Assembly (NCBI GenBank): GCA_036011305.1 | Contig: DASCNA010000098.1 | Location: forward strand, 1-56,874 | Reading direction: 5' to 3' | DNA: 56,874 bases | Origin: DASCNA01 sp036011305 | Lineage (GTDB): Bacteria; Verrucomicrobiota; Lentisphaeria; Victivallales; GWF2-38-69 | The notes under the pieces: generated by a model | The model's database searches: none | Seen by the model: the letters and a program-made list of their open reading frames with translations, nothing else | What the model was told of the DNA's origin: nothing | Position numbers and translations under genes: made by a program | Part shown: positions 39,685 through 49,158 of the stretch, piece after piece | How positions within the stretch are numbered: position 1 is the first letter of the stretch | Layout: every line of letters starts with the position of its first letter

Positions 39685-41586
39685 ATGAGTGATGCAATAA
39701 AACATGAATGCGGAATAGCTTTAATTCGTCTATTAAAGCCTATTGACTATTATCTAAAAAAATATAATACCCCATTTTATGGCATTAATAAATTATGCCT
39801 TTTGATGGAAAAACAATACAATAGAGGGCAAGATGGCGCAGGAATTGCCTCTATTAAATTTGACTTAGAGCCTGGGACAAGATATATCTCGAGATTAAGG
39901 TCAGCTGCTGCAAGTCCTATTAAGGATATTTTTGATTCAATTACAGAAGAAATTGATTTAAAACGTAAGAAATATGGAGAACATTTTAATGATGTTGAAT
40001 GGCTGAAAAATAATATTAACTTTTGTGGAGAGTTATTATTGGGGCATTTGAGATATGGTACTTATGGAACTAATACAATATCAGCATGCCATCCTGTAAA
40101 ACGAGAAAATAACTGGCCTTCAAGAACACTGATATTAGCTGGCAATTTTAATTTGACTAATGTTAATGAATTATTTGAGATATTAATTAATATCGGACAG
40201 CACCCTGAAGATATGACTGACACTATTACAATGCTCGAAAAAATAGGTCATTTTCTAGATGATGCGAATGAAGAGCTTGTAAGAGAATATAAAATACGCG
40301 GATATAGCAGTAAGGAAATTTCTTCGCTTATAGCAAAAAATATTAATATTTTAAAAATATTGGAAGAAGCATGTAAAAAATGGGATGGAGGCTATGTAAT
40401 CTCAGGGCTTATCGGACATGGAGATGCGTTTGTTTTCCGTGATCCTGCAGGTATTAGGCCGGCTTATTATTATAAAGATGAAGAAGTTGTAGTGGTCGCT
40501 TCTGAAAGATCACCTATCCAAACTGCTTTTAATCTGAAATTGGACTCTATAAAAGAGCTAACACCGGCACATGCGTTAATAATAAGAAAAAGCGGTAAAA
40601 TCAGTGAAGAACCATTTATTAAAAGCCTACCGAGAAAAGCCTGTTCATTTGAAAGGATATATTTTTCACGAGGGTCTGATTATGATATTTACAGAGAACG
40701 AAAACAGTTAGGCAGACTCATCACTCCAAAAGTACTTAAAGAGGTTAATTATGATCTTAAAAACACCGTCTTTTCTTATATTCCCAATACTGCAGAGGTT
40801 TGTTTTTATGGAATGACTAGTGCTGTGACTGATTATTGTAATGAAAATATAAGAAGTATAATTCAAAAAGAAAATGGGAAATTATCCCAGGAAGATATAA
40901 ATCAACTTTTTAGCGTTAAACCCAGATTTGAAAAAATTGCTGTAAAAGATGTTAAATTAAGAACCTTTATTACTGATGATATACATAGGGGAGACCTTGT
41001 AGCTCATGTGTATGATATAACTTATGGAACTATAAATACAGGTGTTGATACTCTGGTTGCTATAGATGATTCAATAGTTAGAGGAACAACACTGAAGAAT
41101 AGTATTTTGAAAATTTTAGATAGGCTTGGTGCTTTGAAAATTGTCATCGTATCTTCTGCACCACAAATAAGATATCCTGACTGTTATGGTATTGATATGG
41201 CAAAACTTGGAGATTTCATAGCCTTTAAAGCAGCTATAGAATTGTTAAAAGAAACAGGAAATGAGGGGCTGATTGAAGAAGTATATCTAAAGGCAAAAAA
41301 TGATGAAGAAGTTCCGACCAATGAAGCAGTTAATCATGTAAAAGAAATTTATAAACCTTTTACAGCTGAGGAAATTTCTGATAAGATTTCTGAATTAGTC
41401 TCTCCTCCCGGAATGAGTAGCAGAGTAAAGTTTATTTTTCAAAGTATAGATAATTTACACAAAGCATGTCCGGATCATAACGGCGATTGGTATTTTACAG
41501 GAAATTATCCGACACCCGGCGGTAATGTTGTAGTTAACAAATCTTTTATCAATTTTGTAGAAAATAAGGATGAAAGAGCGTATTAA
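39685..41586 (+). CDS. PurF-like class II glutamine amidotransferase, long form (633 aa)
   Basis: An amidophosphoribosyltransferase-like protein of 633 residues, against about 470-510 for usual PurF. The N-terminal glutaminase starts after eight residues at Cys9 (KHECGIALIRL); QYNRGQDGAGIAS and GHLRYGTYG follow. The phosphoribosyltransferase part has RDPAGIRPAYYY, IYFSRGSD and the PRPP loop VAIDDSIVRGTTLKNS. Extra segments lie at about 85-110 and 160-225, and there is a C-terminal extension of about 100 residues (CPDHNGDWYFTGNYPTPGGN). Long forms like this, as I recall, occur in Bacteroidota beside glt and car genes. Whether it is the purine pathway enzyme or a related amidotransferase is open. 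Confidence 0.8.
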   Translation: MSDAIKHECGIALIRLLKPIDYYLKKYNTPFYGINKLCLLMEKQYNRGQDGAGIASIKFDLEPGTRYISRLRSAAASPIKDIFDSITEEIDLKRKKYGEHFNDVEWLKNNINFCGELLLGHLRYGTYGTNTISACHPVKRENNWPSRTLILAGNFNLTNVNELFEILINIGQHPEDMTDTITMLEKIGHFLDDANEELVREYKIRGYSSKEISSLIAKNINILKILEEACKKWDGGYVISGLIGHGDAFVFRDPAGIRPAYYYKDEEVVVVASERSPIQTAFNLKLDSIKELTPAHALIIRKSGKISEEPFIKSLPRKACSFERIYFSRGSDYDIYRERKQLGRLITPKVLKEVNYDLKNTVFSYIPNTAEVCFYGMTSAVTDYCNENIRSIIQKENGKLSQEDINQLFSVKPRFEKIAVKDVKLRTFITDDIHRGDLVAHVYDITYGTINTGVDTLVAIDDSIVRGTTLKNSILKILDRLGALKIVIVSSAPQIRYPDCYGIDMAKLGDFIAFKAAIELLKETGNEGLIEEVYLKAKNDEEVPTNEAVNHVKEIYKPFTAEEISDKISELVSPPGMSSRVKFIFQSIDNLHKACPDHNGDWYFTGNYPTPGGNVVVNKSFINFVENKDERAY

Positions 41587-41682
41587 ACATCGGATTTTAA
41601 ATTACAAATTTGAAAACACTGAAAAATATAAAATCCGAAAATAGATTTAGTAATTTTTAAAATTAAGGTATCAGAAGAAGAA

Positions 41683-43290
41683 ATGACAAAACATATATTT
41701 ATTACTGGCGGAGTAGTTTCATCATTAGGTAAAGGAATTACTGCTGCATCTATAGCAATGCTACTCAGACAGCGAGGCTATAGAGTTAGAATGCAAAAAT
41801 TAGATCCTTATCTGAATGTCGATCCTGGAACTATGTCTCCTTATCAGCACGGAGAGGTTTATGTTACAGTAGATGGAGCAGAGACAGATCTTGACCTCGG
41901 TCATTATGAAAGATTTGCCGGAATTACATGTAAAAAATCGAGCAATTATACTACAGGTAGAATTTACAGCTCTGTGATCAAGCGTGAAAGAGAGGGAGGG
42001 TACCTTGGAAAAACTGTCCAGGTGATTCCTCATGTCACAAATGAAATTAAAAGAGCAATATCTACTCTTGACTCCGAAGATGTTGACATAGCTTTAACAG
42101 AGATTGGAGGTACTGCTGGAGATATTGAATCATTACCTTTTCTAGAAGCGATTAGGCAGTATGGACAGGAAATAGGAAGAGAAAATGCACTTTTTATACA
42201 TTTAACTTTAGTTCCATACCTTAGAGCGGCCGGTGAAATGAAGACAAAACCTTCACAGCAGTCCGTAGGGATATTGAGAGAAATTGGTATAACACCAGAT
42301 ATTCTTGTCTGCAGATGTGAAAAACCGATGGAAGATGATCATTTTGAAAAATTATCTCTGTTTTGTAATGTAAAAAAAGAACTTGTTATAGCTGAACAAG
42401 ATGTGGAAAATTCAATTTATGAAGTTCCGCTTGAATTGGCTAAACAGAATATGGATAAATTCATTCTTCAGCAACTTCAGCTTCCTGAAAAAGAAATTGA
42501 TCTTGCTGAATGGCAGAAAATGATTGATACAGTCATCTCCCCATCAAAAGGTGAAGTGGAGATTGCTGTCGTTGGTAAGTATATCAGTTTAAAAGATGCT
42601 TATAAAAGTATTTATGAAGCATTAACTCATGGGGGGATTGCAAATAACATGAGAGTTAATGTTAGGATGATCGAGTCTGAGGAGCTCGAAAAAAATAAAG
42701 CTGAAAAATTACTTAGTGATGTAGATGGTGTATTGGTTCCCGGCGGTTTCGGCGCAAGAGGAATTGCAGGAAAAATTAATGCAGTAAATTATGCGAGAGA
42801 AAATAAGATACCTTTCTTTGGAATTTGCCTTGGAATGCATTGTGCGACAATTGAGTTTGCAAGAAATGTTTGTGATATGAAAACTGCCCATAGCGCTGAA
42901 TTCAGCGGGAATACAGAATATCCAGTAATTGATTTGATGGAAGAACAGAAATTGGTTACTGCTAAAGGAGGGACAATGCGTCTCGGAGCATATCCATGTG
43001 TAATTAAAGAAAACACTTTTGCTTCCGAAGCCTATAATAGCGAAACAGTTTATGAACGGCATAGGCACAGATATGAATTTAATACAAAATACGTTGATGT
43101 ACTAACAGAAAACGGATTTCTTCTTTCAGGTATGTCCCCTGATGGGAAACTGGTAGAAATAGTAGAAATAAAAGAGCATCCATGGTTTGTAGCATGTCAA
43201 TTTCATCCAGAATTTCAATCAACACCGCTAAAGGCGCATCCGCTCTTTAAAAAATTTATTGATGCTGCTTCAAAATATAAAAATAATTAA
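41683..43290 (+). CDS. pyrG: CTP synthase
   Basis: A 535-aa enzyme that aminates UTP to CTP with glutamine. The N-terminal synthetase domain has ITGGVVSSLGKGITAAS, LDPYLNVDPGTMSPYQHGEV and TEIGGTAGDIES. The C-terminal class I glutaminase has PGGFGARG, the Cys nucleophile in FFGICLGMHCATIEFAR and the His-Glu pair in CQFHPEFQS. Full length, no missing residues. It is 96 bases after the PurF-like gene and 23 before carA. Confidence 0.97.
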   Translation: MTKHIFITGGVVSSLGKGITAASIAMLLRQRGYRVRMQKLDPYLNVDPGTMSPYQHGEVYVTVDGAETDLDLGHYERFAGITCKKSSNYTTGRIYSSVIKREREGGYLGKTVQVIPHVTNEIKRAISTLDSEDVDIALTEIGGTAGDIESLPFLEAIRQYGQEIGRENALFIHLTLVPYLRAAGEMKTKPSQQSVGILREIGITPDILVCRCEKPMEDDHFEKLSLFCNVKKELVIAEQDVENSIYEVPLELAKQNMDKFILQQLQLPEKEIDLAEWQKMIDTVISPSKGEVEIAVVGKYISLKDAYKSIYEALTHGGIANNMRVNVRMIESEELEKNKAEKLLSDVDGVLVPGGFGARGIAGKINAVNYARENKIPFFGICLGMHCATIEFARNVCDMKTAHSAEFSGNTEYPVIDLMEEQKLVTAKGGTMRLGAYPCVIKENTFASEAYNSETVYERHRHRYEFNTKYVDVLTENGFLLSGMSPDGKLVEIVEIKEHPWFVACQFHPEFQSTPLKAHPLFKKFIDAASKYKNN

Positions 43291-43313
43291 TTTTATTATA
43301 TTGGGAATAATTA

Positions 43314-44468
43314 ATGGATTGTAATTATAACTGGAAATTAAAAAGAGAAAAAAATGCAGTATTGGCTTTTGAAGACGGATCTGTCTTCAGAGGTTATTCT
43401 ATTGGAGCAGAAGTTGATAAGCTTGGGGAAGTTGTTTTTAATACTGGTTTAACTGGATATCAGGAAATAATTACTGATCCTTCCTATGCAGGTCAAATTG
43501 TGACAATGACTTATCCTGAAATCGGTAATACAGGTATTAATCAATCTGATTTTGAATCAAGGGGTATGTTCCTAAGAGGGCTAATAGTAAATAATATTAA
43601 TATGCCCAGTAACTGGAGATCTGAATTAAGTTTAAATAAATTTTTATTTAAAAATGATATACCTGGAATAGCAGGAATCGATACAAGGGCTTTAACTGAT
43701 AAATTAAGAAAAGAAGGTACATTGAAAGCGTTTATTCATTGTTCTGGAGAGTATATAAAAGATGAACAATGTATTGAAAATGCTAAAAATTGGATTGGAC
43801 TTGATAATCAGGATTATGCTTCAAAGGTTACGTGTGAAAATATATATAATTGGAATGATCTGAATTTATCAAACTCATGGGGAGTATGTGAATCTCTTCC
43901 TGAAGCAAATTTTAATGTAATAGCATATGATTTCGGTATTAAATGGAATATTTTAAGAAACCTCCGTCTACACGGAATTAATGTAAAAGTAGTACCTGCA
44001 CATACAGATATAAAAGAAATATTAACTTATAAACCTGATGGGATTTTTTTGTCAAATGGTCCAGCAGATCCAGCTGCTGTTCAATATGCAGTAAATTCTG
44101 TAAAAGAAATTATTGGTAAAGTCCCTGTTATGGGAATATGTCTTGGGCATCAATTACTATCATTAGCCTGTGGAGCATCAACTTATAGATTGAAATTTGG
44201 ACACCATGGCTGCAATCATCCAGTAAAAAATTTAATGTCAGGAAAAGTTGAGATAACTTCTCAAAATCATAATTATGCTATAGATATTAGTTCAATTGGT
44301 AACACAAAATTAGATGTTACTCACATTAATTTAAATGATAATACAGTTGAAGGAGTAAAACACAAAACAGAACCTGTATTTGGAGTTCAATACCATCCTG
44401 AGGCAGCGCCTGGGCCACACGATCCCTCCTATCTTTTTAATCATTTTAAGGAATTAATGAGTAAGTAA
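43314..44468 (+). CDS. carA: Carbamoyl-phosphate synthase, small subunit
   Basis: A 384-aa glutaminase subunit that feeds ammonia to CarB. The N-terminal domain shows FNTGLTGYQEIITDPSYAGQ and PGIAGIDTRALT. The class I glutaminase domain has LSNGPADP, the Cys nucleophile in GICLGHQLLSLA and the His/Glu of GVQYHPEAAPGP. Length is normal. It lies 23 bases after pyrG and 42 before carB. The carbamoyl phosphate goes to pyrimidines and arginine. Confidence 0.97.
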   Translation: MDCNYNWKLKREKNAVLAFEDGSVFRGYSIGAEVDKLGEVVFNTGLTGYQEIITDPSYAGQIVTMTYPEIGNTGINQSDFESRGMFLRGLIVNNINMPSNWRSELSLNKFLFKNDIPGIAGIDTRALTDKLRKEGTLKAFIHCSGEYIKDEQCIENAKNWIGLDNQDYASKVTCENIYNWNDLNLSNSWGVCESLPEANFNVIAYDFGIKWNILRNLRLHGINVKVVPAHTDIKEILTYKPDGIFLSNGPADPAAVQYAVNSVKEIIGKVPVMGICLGHQLLSLACGASTYRLKFGHHGCNHPVKNLMSGKVEITSQNHNYAIDISSIGNTKLDVTHINLNDNTVEGVKHKTEPVFGVQYHPEAAPGPHDPSYLFNHFKELMSK

Positions 44469-44510
44469 TCAGAGTATTTAGATCCATAAATTTATATTTT
44501 AAGGAAAGCA

Positions 44511-47500
44511 ATGCCAAAGAGAGAAGATATAAAAAAAATAATGCTTATAGGATCTGGGCCAATAGTAATTGGACAGGCTTGTGAGTTTGATTATTCAGGT
44601 GTGCAGGCTTGTAAAGCTTTAAAAGAAGAAGGTTATGAAATTGTCTTGGTGAATAGTAATCCTGCAACTATTATGACGGATCCTGAATTTGCTGACAGAA
44701 CTTATATTGAACCTTTAAGAAAAGACATTCTCCATGAAATAATTAGAAGAGAGAGACCTGATGCGATACTGCCAACTCTCGGTGGGCAGACAGCTTTAAA
44801 TCTTTCGCTGGAATTATATGATTCAGGAATTTTGGATTACTATAGGATAGAAATGCTAGGCGCAAAAGCCGAAGTCATTCGCAAAGCTGAAGATAGAGAC
44901 CTTTTTAAAAAAACAATGAAACAAATAGGTCTGAATGTTCCGCAAAGTGCTTCAGCTTATACGTTGGATCAAGCTTACAAAATTGCTGATGAAATTGGAA
45001 AATTTCCTTTAATAATTCGTCCTGGTTTTACTTTAGGTGGAACCGGTGGCGGTATTGCTTATAACTTAGAGGAGTTTAAATATATTGTTACCAAAGGTAT
45101 AGATGCAAGCCCTAATAATGAGGTACTCATTGAAGAATCCTTACTTGGATGGAAAGAATTCGAACTTGAGGTAATGAGAGATAGAAAAGACAATGCTGTA
45201 ATTGTTTGTACTATTGAAAATGTTGATCCTATGGGTGTGCATACCGGAGACAGCATTACAGTTGCTCCGTCTCAGACACTTACAGACAGAGAATATCAGA
45301 AAATGCGGGATGCTTCATTAGATGTGATGAGAGCGATAGGAGTCGAAACTGGTGGGTCAAATGTACAATGGGCATTGAACCCAGATAATGGAAAAATGAT
45401 TGTTATAGAGATGAACCCGCGTGTTTCAAGATCAAGTGCGTTAGCTTCAAAAGCAACTGGTTTTCCTATTGCTAAAATTGCTGCTAAACTGGCTGTTGGT
45501 TATACTCTTGATGAACTGAATAATGATATAACACGTGAAACTCCAGTCTGTTTTGAACCAAGTATAGATTATGTAGTTACAAAAATACCGCGTTTTGCTT
45601 TTGAAAAATTTCCAACAGCTGACTCTACTTTGACGACTCAGATGAAGTCTGTAGGAGAAACAATGAGTATTGGCAAAACTTTTAAGATGTCTTTGCAAAA
45701 AGCTTTGCGTTCTCTTGAAATTGGTAGATATGGTTTTGGAGCTGATGGAAAAGACAGTGAATATAACTCAAGTTCAGATGATCATGTGGAAGCAGAATTA
45801 ATACGGCCAAACGCGTTTAGATTTTTCTATATCAGAGAAGCTTTTAAACGTGGATGGAGCATAAATAAAGTTCATGAATTGACAAATATAGATATTTGGT
45901 TTTTACGCCATATGCACGAACTTTCTGCATTTGAAAATGAAATTATGTCAAAAAAAACATTAGATGAACTATCTAATGACAGGCCTCTTTTTATTCAAAT
46001 TAAAGAATTTGGATATTCAGACAGACAAATTGCCTTTCTACTGAATACAAGTGAAATTGAAGTTAGAGAGAAAAGAAAATTATTAGGTGTTATTCCATGC
46101 TATAATCTAGTGGATACATGCGCGGGAGAATTTGAGGCATACACTCCCTATTATTATTCATCTTATGGAGAATTAGATGAATGTAAGCGCAACGATAAAA
46201 AGAAAATTATGATTTTAGGAGGAGGGCCAAATAGAATTGGGCAAGGGATTGAGTTTGATTACTGCTGTGTTCATGCAAGTTTTGCTTTAAAAAAAGCAGG
46301 TTTTGAAACTATAATGGTCAACAGTAATCCAGAAACCGTTTCCACAGATTATGATACTAGTGATAAACTTTATTTTGAGCCTTTAACTCTTGAGGATGTT
46401 CTTAACATTTATGACAAAGAGCAATGTGACGGAGTTATTGTTCAGTTTGGCGGACAAACACCTCTTAATTTGGCTAAAGAGCTGGAAATAAACGGTGTTA
46501 AAATTATAGGAACAACACCGGATAATATTGATGCAGCTGAAAATAGAAATGAATTTCAACTATTAATTAATGAACTTAATATTAAACAGCCTGAAAATGG
46601 TATTGCTTATAATGAAGATGATGCTGTTAAAGTTGCTGAAAAAATTGGTTATCCTGTTTTAGTTAGACCTTCTTATGTGCTAGGGGGAAGGTCAATGATG
46701 ATTGTGTACAAGGAAAAATATTTAAGAAAATATATGCAGGAGACGATTGAGGTGTCTGAAGATCGTCCGGTGTTAATTGATCAATATCTTGACGGGGCAG
46801 TGGAGGTTGATGTTGATTGTTTATCAGATGGAGAAAAATCTGTTATTGGCGGAATAATGGAACATATTGAGCTGGCAGGTATACACTCAGGAGACTCTGC
46901 ATGTATGATACCAAGCATGACTCTTTCTGATGATGTACTCAAGACAATTAGATCTCATACCTACGCTCTATCCAATGCACTTAATGTTTGCGGGCTGATG
47001 AATATCCAATACGCAATTAAAGATAAAACCGTTTATGTGCTTGAAGTAAATCCCAGAGCATCAAGAACTGTTCCTTTTGTTAGTAAATCAATAGGAGTTC
47101 CTATAGCAAAAATAGCATCTCTTGTGATGGCTGGTAAGAAGCTTGATGAGATAGGATATACAGAAGAATATATACCTAAACATGTTTCGACAAAAGAGGC
47201 AGTTTTTCCATTTAATAAATTTCAGGGAGTTGATGTTGTTTTGAGTCCTGAAATGAAATCTACTGGAGAAGTGATGGGGATAGATTTCAGCTCGGGTATT
47301 TCATATTTAAAAACCCTCTTAGCCTGCCAAAATAATCCTCCATCTTTATCAAAAGAGAAAATTCTTTTCAGTATATGCCCTGGTGATATAAAAAATGATA
47401 GAGAAGTTATCTCTTTAGTAGAAGATTTAATTAACTTGGGTTTTAAGATTTACACAACACTTGATACTACGACTTATTTATATGATAGAGGAATAAAAAC

Positions 47501-47783
47501 CATACCTGTTTTTTCATTGGGAGAAGGGCATCCAGATACCATAGATCTTATTAAAGAAAATAATCTCCACTGGATAGTTAACATTCCTTCAACAGGGCCT
47601 TCTCATAAAGTTCACGAAATCGTATTGCGTTCAGAAGCTGTAGCTGACGGTATCCCTTTAATGACTACGTTTACAGGATTGGCAGCTGCTATTGAAGGTT
47701 TTAAAGCGTTAAAAAACATTGAACGCTTAGACGTTTGCAGTATCCAAGAGTATCATAGACACGCACCAAAATTAAGTATATAG
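44511..47783 (+). CDS. carB: Carbamoyl-phosphate synthase, large subunit
   Basis: A 1090-aa CarB with two ATP-grasp halves. The first half shows LIGSGPIVIGQACEFDYSG, RPGFTLGGTGGGIAYN and VIEMNPRVSRSSALASKATG; the second shows LGGGPNRIGQGIEFDYCCVH, RPSYVLGGRSMMIV and VLEVNPRASRTVPFVSKS. A C-terminal MGS-like allosteric domain begins around residue 945 (KIYTTLDTTTYLYDRGI), so UMP/ornithine-type control is possible. AAGGAAAG is a good ribosome binding site. Complete, with no frame disruption. Confidence 0.97.
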   Translation: MPKREDIKKIMLIGSGPIVIGQACEFDYSGVQACKALKEEGYEIVLVNSNPATIMTDPEFADRTYIEPLRKDILHEIIRRERPDAILPTLGGQTALNLSLELYDSGILDYYRIEMLGAKAEVIRKAEDRDLFKKTMKQIGLNVPQSASAYTLDQAYKIADEIGKFPLIIRPGFTLGGTGGGIAYNLEEFKYIVTKGIDASPNNEVLIEESLLGWKEFELEVMRDRKDNAVIVCTIENVDPMGVHTGDSITVAPSQTLTDREYQKMRDASLDVMRAIGVETGGSNVQWALNPDNGKMIVIEMNPRVSRSSALASKATGFPIAKIAAKLAVGYTLDELNNDITRETPVCFEPSIDYVVTKIPRFAFEKFPTADSTLTTQMKSVGETMSIGKTFKMSLQKALRSLEIGRYGFGADGKDSEYNSSSDDHVEAELIRPNAFRFFYIREAFKRGWSINKVHELTNIDIWFLRHMHELSAFENEIMSKKTLDELSNDRPLFIQIKEFGYSDRQIAFLLNTSEIEVREKRKLLGVIPCYNLVDTCAGEFEAYTPYYYSSYGELDECKRNDKKKIMILGGGPNRIGQGIEFDYCCVHASFALKKAGFETIMVNSNPETVSTDYDTSDKLYFEPLTLEDVLNIYDKEQCDGVIVQFGGQTPLNLAKELEINGVKIIGTTPDNIDAAENRNEFQLLINELNIKQPENGIAYNEDDAVKVAEKIGYPVLVRPSYVLGGRSMMIVYKEKYLRKYMQETIEVSEDRPVLIDQYLDGAVEVDVDCLSDGEKSVIGGIMEHIELAGIHSGDSACMIPSMTLSDDVLKTIRSHTYALSNALNVCGLMNIQYAIKDKTVYVLEVNPRASRTVPFVSKSIGVPIAKIASLVMAGKKLDEIGYTEEYIPKHVSTKEAVFPFNKFQGVDVVLSPEMKSTGEVMGIDFSSGISYLKTLLACQNNPPSLSKEKILFSICPGDIKNDREVISLVEDLINLGFKIYTTLDTTTYLYDRGIKTIPVFSLGEGHPDTIDLIKENNLHWIVNIPSTGPSHKVHEIVLRSEAVADGIPLMTTFTGLAAAIEGFKALKNIERLDVCSIQEYHRHAPKLSI

Positions 47784-47801
47784 ATATAAGAAGAGCTAAT
47801 T

Positions 47802-49091
47802 ATGAAAATTAAAGTTACAAAATCAAAGTTGAATGGCGAAATCCAAATTCCAGGATCTAAATCTCACACGATTAGGGGAATAATTGCTGCTTTGATGGCA
47901 AAAGGTGAATCTACAATCAAAAACCCTTTAGTTTCTGATGACACAGAATCATGTCTATATGCAGCAAGAAAACTAGGAGCAGAATTTGTAGATTCTTATG
48001 AGAATGATATGCTCATATGGAAAATTACAGGTACTGGAGGAAATTTAACTAATTGCGGAGATGCAATTATTGACCTCGGTAATTCGGGTACGACACTAAG
48101 GCTTATGACCGGAGTTGCTGCTACTTCATCATTGAAAATATGTTTTGATGGTGACAGTTCGCTTCGTGGAAGACCAATGGGAACATTGGTTTCAGCATTA
48201 CAGAAATTAGGGGCAAAAATTACAGCTGCTGAAGGCGGGAAATGTCCTATTTCTATAAAAGGTCCTATCCTCGGAGGTGAAACAATTGTAGAGGGGAAAT
48301 CATCTCAATTTGTTTCAGCTCTTTTATACGGAGCTCCTTTAGCAAAAAGCGATACTAAAATATATGTTATTAACCTCAATGAGAAACCTTATTTAGATGT
48401 AACTTTAGATTGGTTGAAATTTTTAGGAATTGAATATGATAATGATCCTGATTATTCAACCTTTACTGTAAAAGGTGGGCAGAAATACAGAGCTTTTAAT
48501 AAGGTAATTCCTGCAGATTTTTCAAGTGCAGCTTTTCCCCTTGTTGCTGCTGCTGTTACTGATAGTAACATAAAAATAAAAAATCTTGATTTTACAGATA
48601 AGCAAGGTGATAAAAAGGTTTTTTCCTATATGGAAAAAATGGGGATGAAGATAACAAAATCACGTTCAGTAGTCAATGTATATAAGAAATATGGTCTTCT
48701 TGGGGACATTGATCTTGATATGAATAGTATTCCTGATGCATTGCCTATTATGTCTGTTGCAGGATGTTTCGCAAGAGGTAAAACAATACTGAGTAATGCT
48801 CCTCATGCAAGAATAAAAGAAACTGACCGTATTGCAGCAATGGCTCAGGAGCTTAAAAAAATGGGGGGTAATATTGAAGAGTTAGAGGATGGATTGCTAA
48901 TTAGAAAATCCAATTTACATGCAGCAAAAGTAAATGGGCATGGCGATCATAGAATAATTATGGCATTAGCTGTTGCCGGAATGGCCTTGGAAGGTGAAAC
49001 AATAATTGAAAATGCCAAAGAAATTTCTGTCACATATCCAAATTTCATAAGAGATTTTCAGAATTTAGGTGCTAATATAGAAAGAGTTTAG
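47802..49091 (+). CDS. aroA: 3-phosphoshikimate 1-carboxyvinyltransferase (EPSP synthase)
   Basis: A 429-aa enzyme of the shikimate pathway that joins PEP and shikimate 3-phosphate. The N-terminus has IQIPGSKSHTIRGIIAALMA, then NSGTTLRLMTGVAA, GDSSLRGRPMGTLVSALQKL and, near the C-terminus, ARIKETDRIAAMAQELKKMG and HGDHRIIMALAVAG. It starts 18 bases after carB and ends just before a terminator, so it is the last gene of the gltB unit. It is the only non-glutamine enzyme of that unit. The first motif reads GSKSHT where many enzymes have GSKSxSxR. Confidence 0.95.
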   Translation: MKIKVTKSKLNGEIQIPGSKSHTIRGIIAALMAKGESTIKNPLVSDDTESCLYAARKLGAEFVDSYENDMLIWKITGTGGNLTNCGDAIIDLGNSGTTLRLMTGVAATSSLKICFDGDSSLRGRPMGTLVSALQKLGAKITAAEGGKCPISIKGPILGGETIVEGKSSQFVSALLYGAPLAKSDTKIYVINLNEKPYLDVTLDWLKFLGIEYDNDPDYSTFTVKGGQKYRAFNKVIPADFSSAAFPLVAAAVTDSNIKIKNLDFTDKQGDKKVFSYMEKMGMKITKSRSVVNVYKKYGLLGDIDLDMNSIPDALPIMSVAGCFARGKTILSNAPHARIKETDRIAAMAQELKKMGGNIEELEDGLLIRKSNLHAAKVNGHGDHRIIMALAVAGMALEGETIIENAKEISVTYPNFIRDFQNLGANIERV

Positions 49092-49130
49092 AAATAATTG
49101 TTAATGATAAAATATTAATTAAAATCACAT

Positions 49131-49152
49131 AAGCCTTTTTAAAAGGCTTTTT
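49131..49152 (+). terminator. Rho-independent terminator after aroA
   Basis: AAGCCTTTT (49131-49139) pairs with AAAAGGCTT (49141-49149), with T residues following. It ends the gltB-aroA unit and lies only about 7 bases before the ATG of the ribF-like gene. Confidence 0.85.
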
Positions 49153-49158
49153 AAATTT

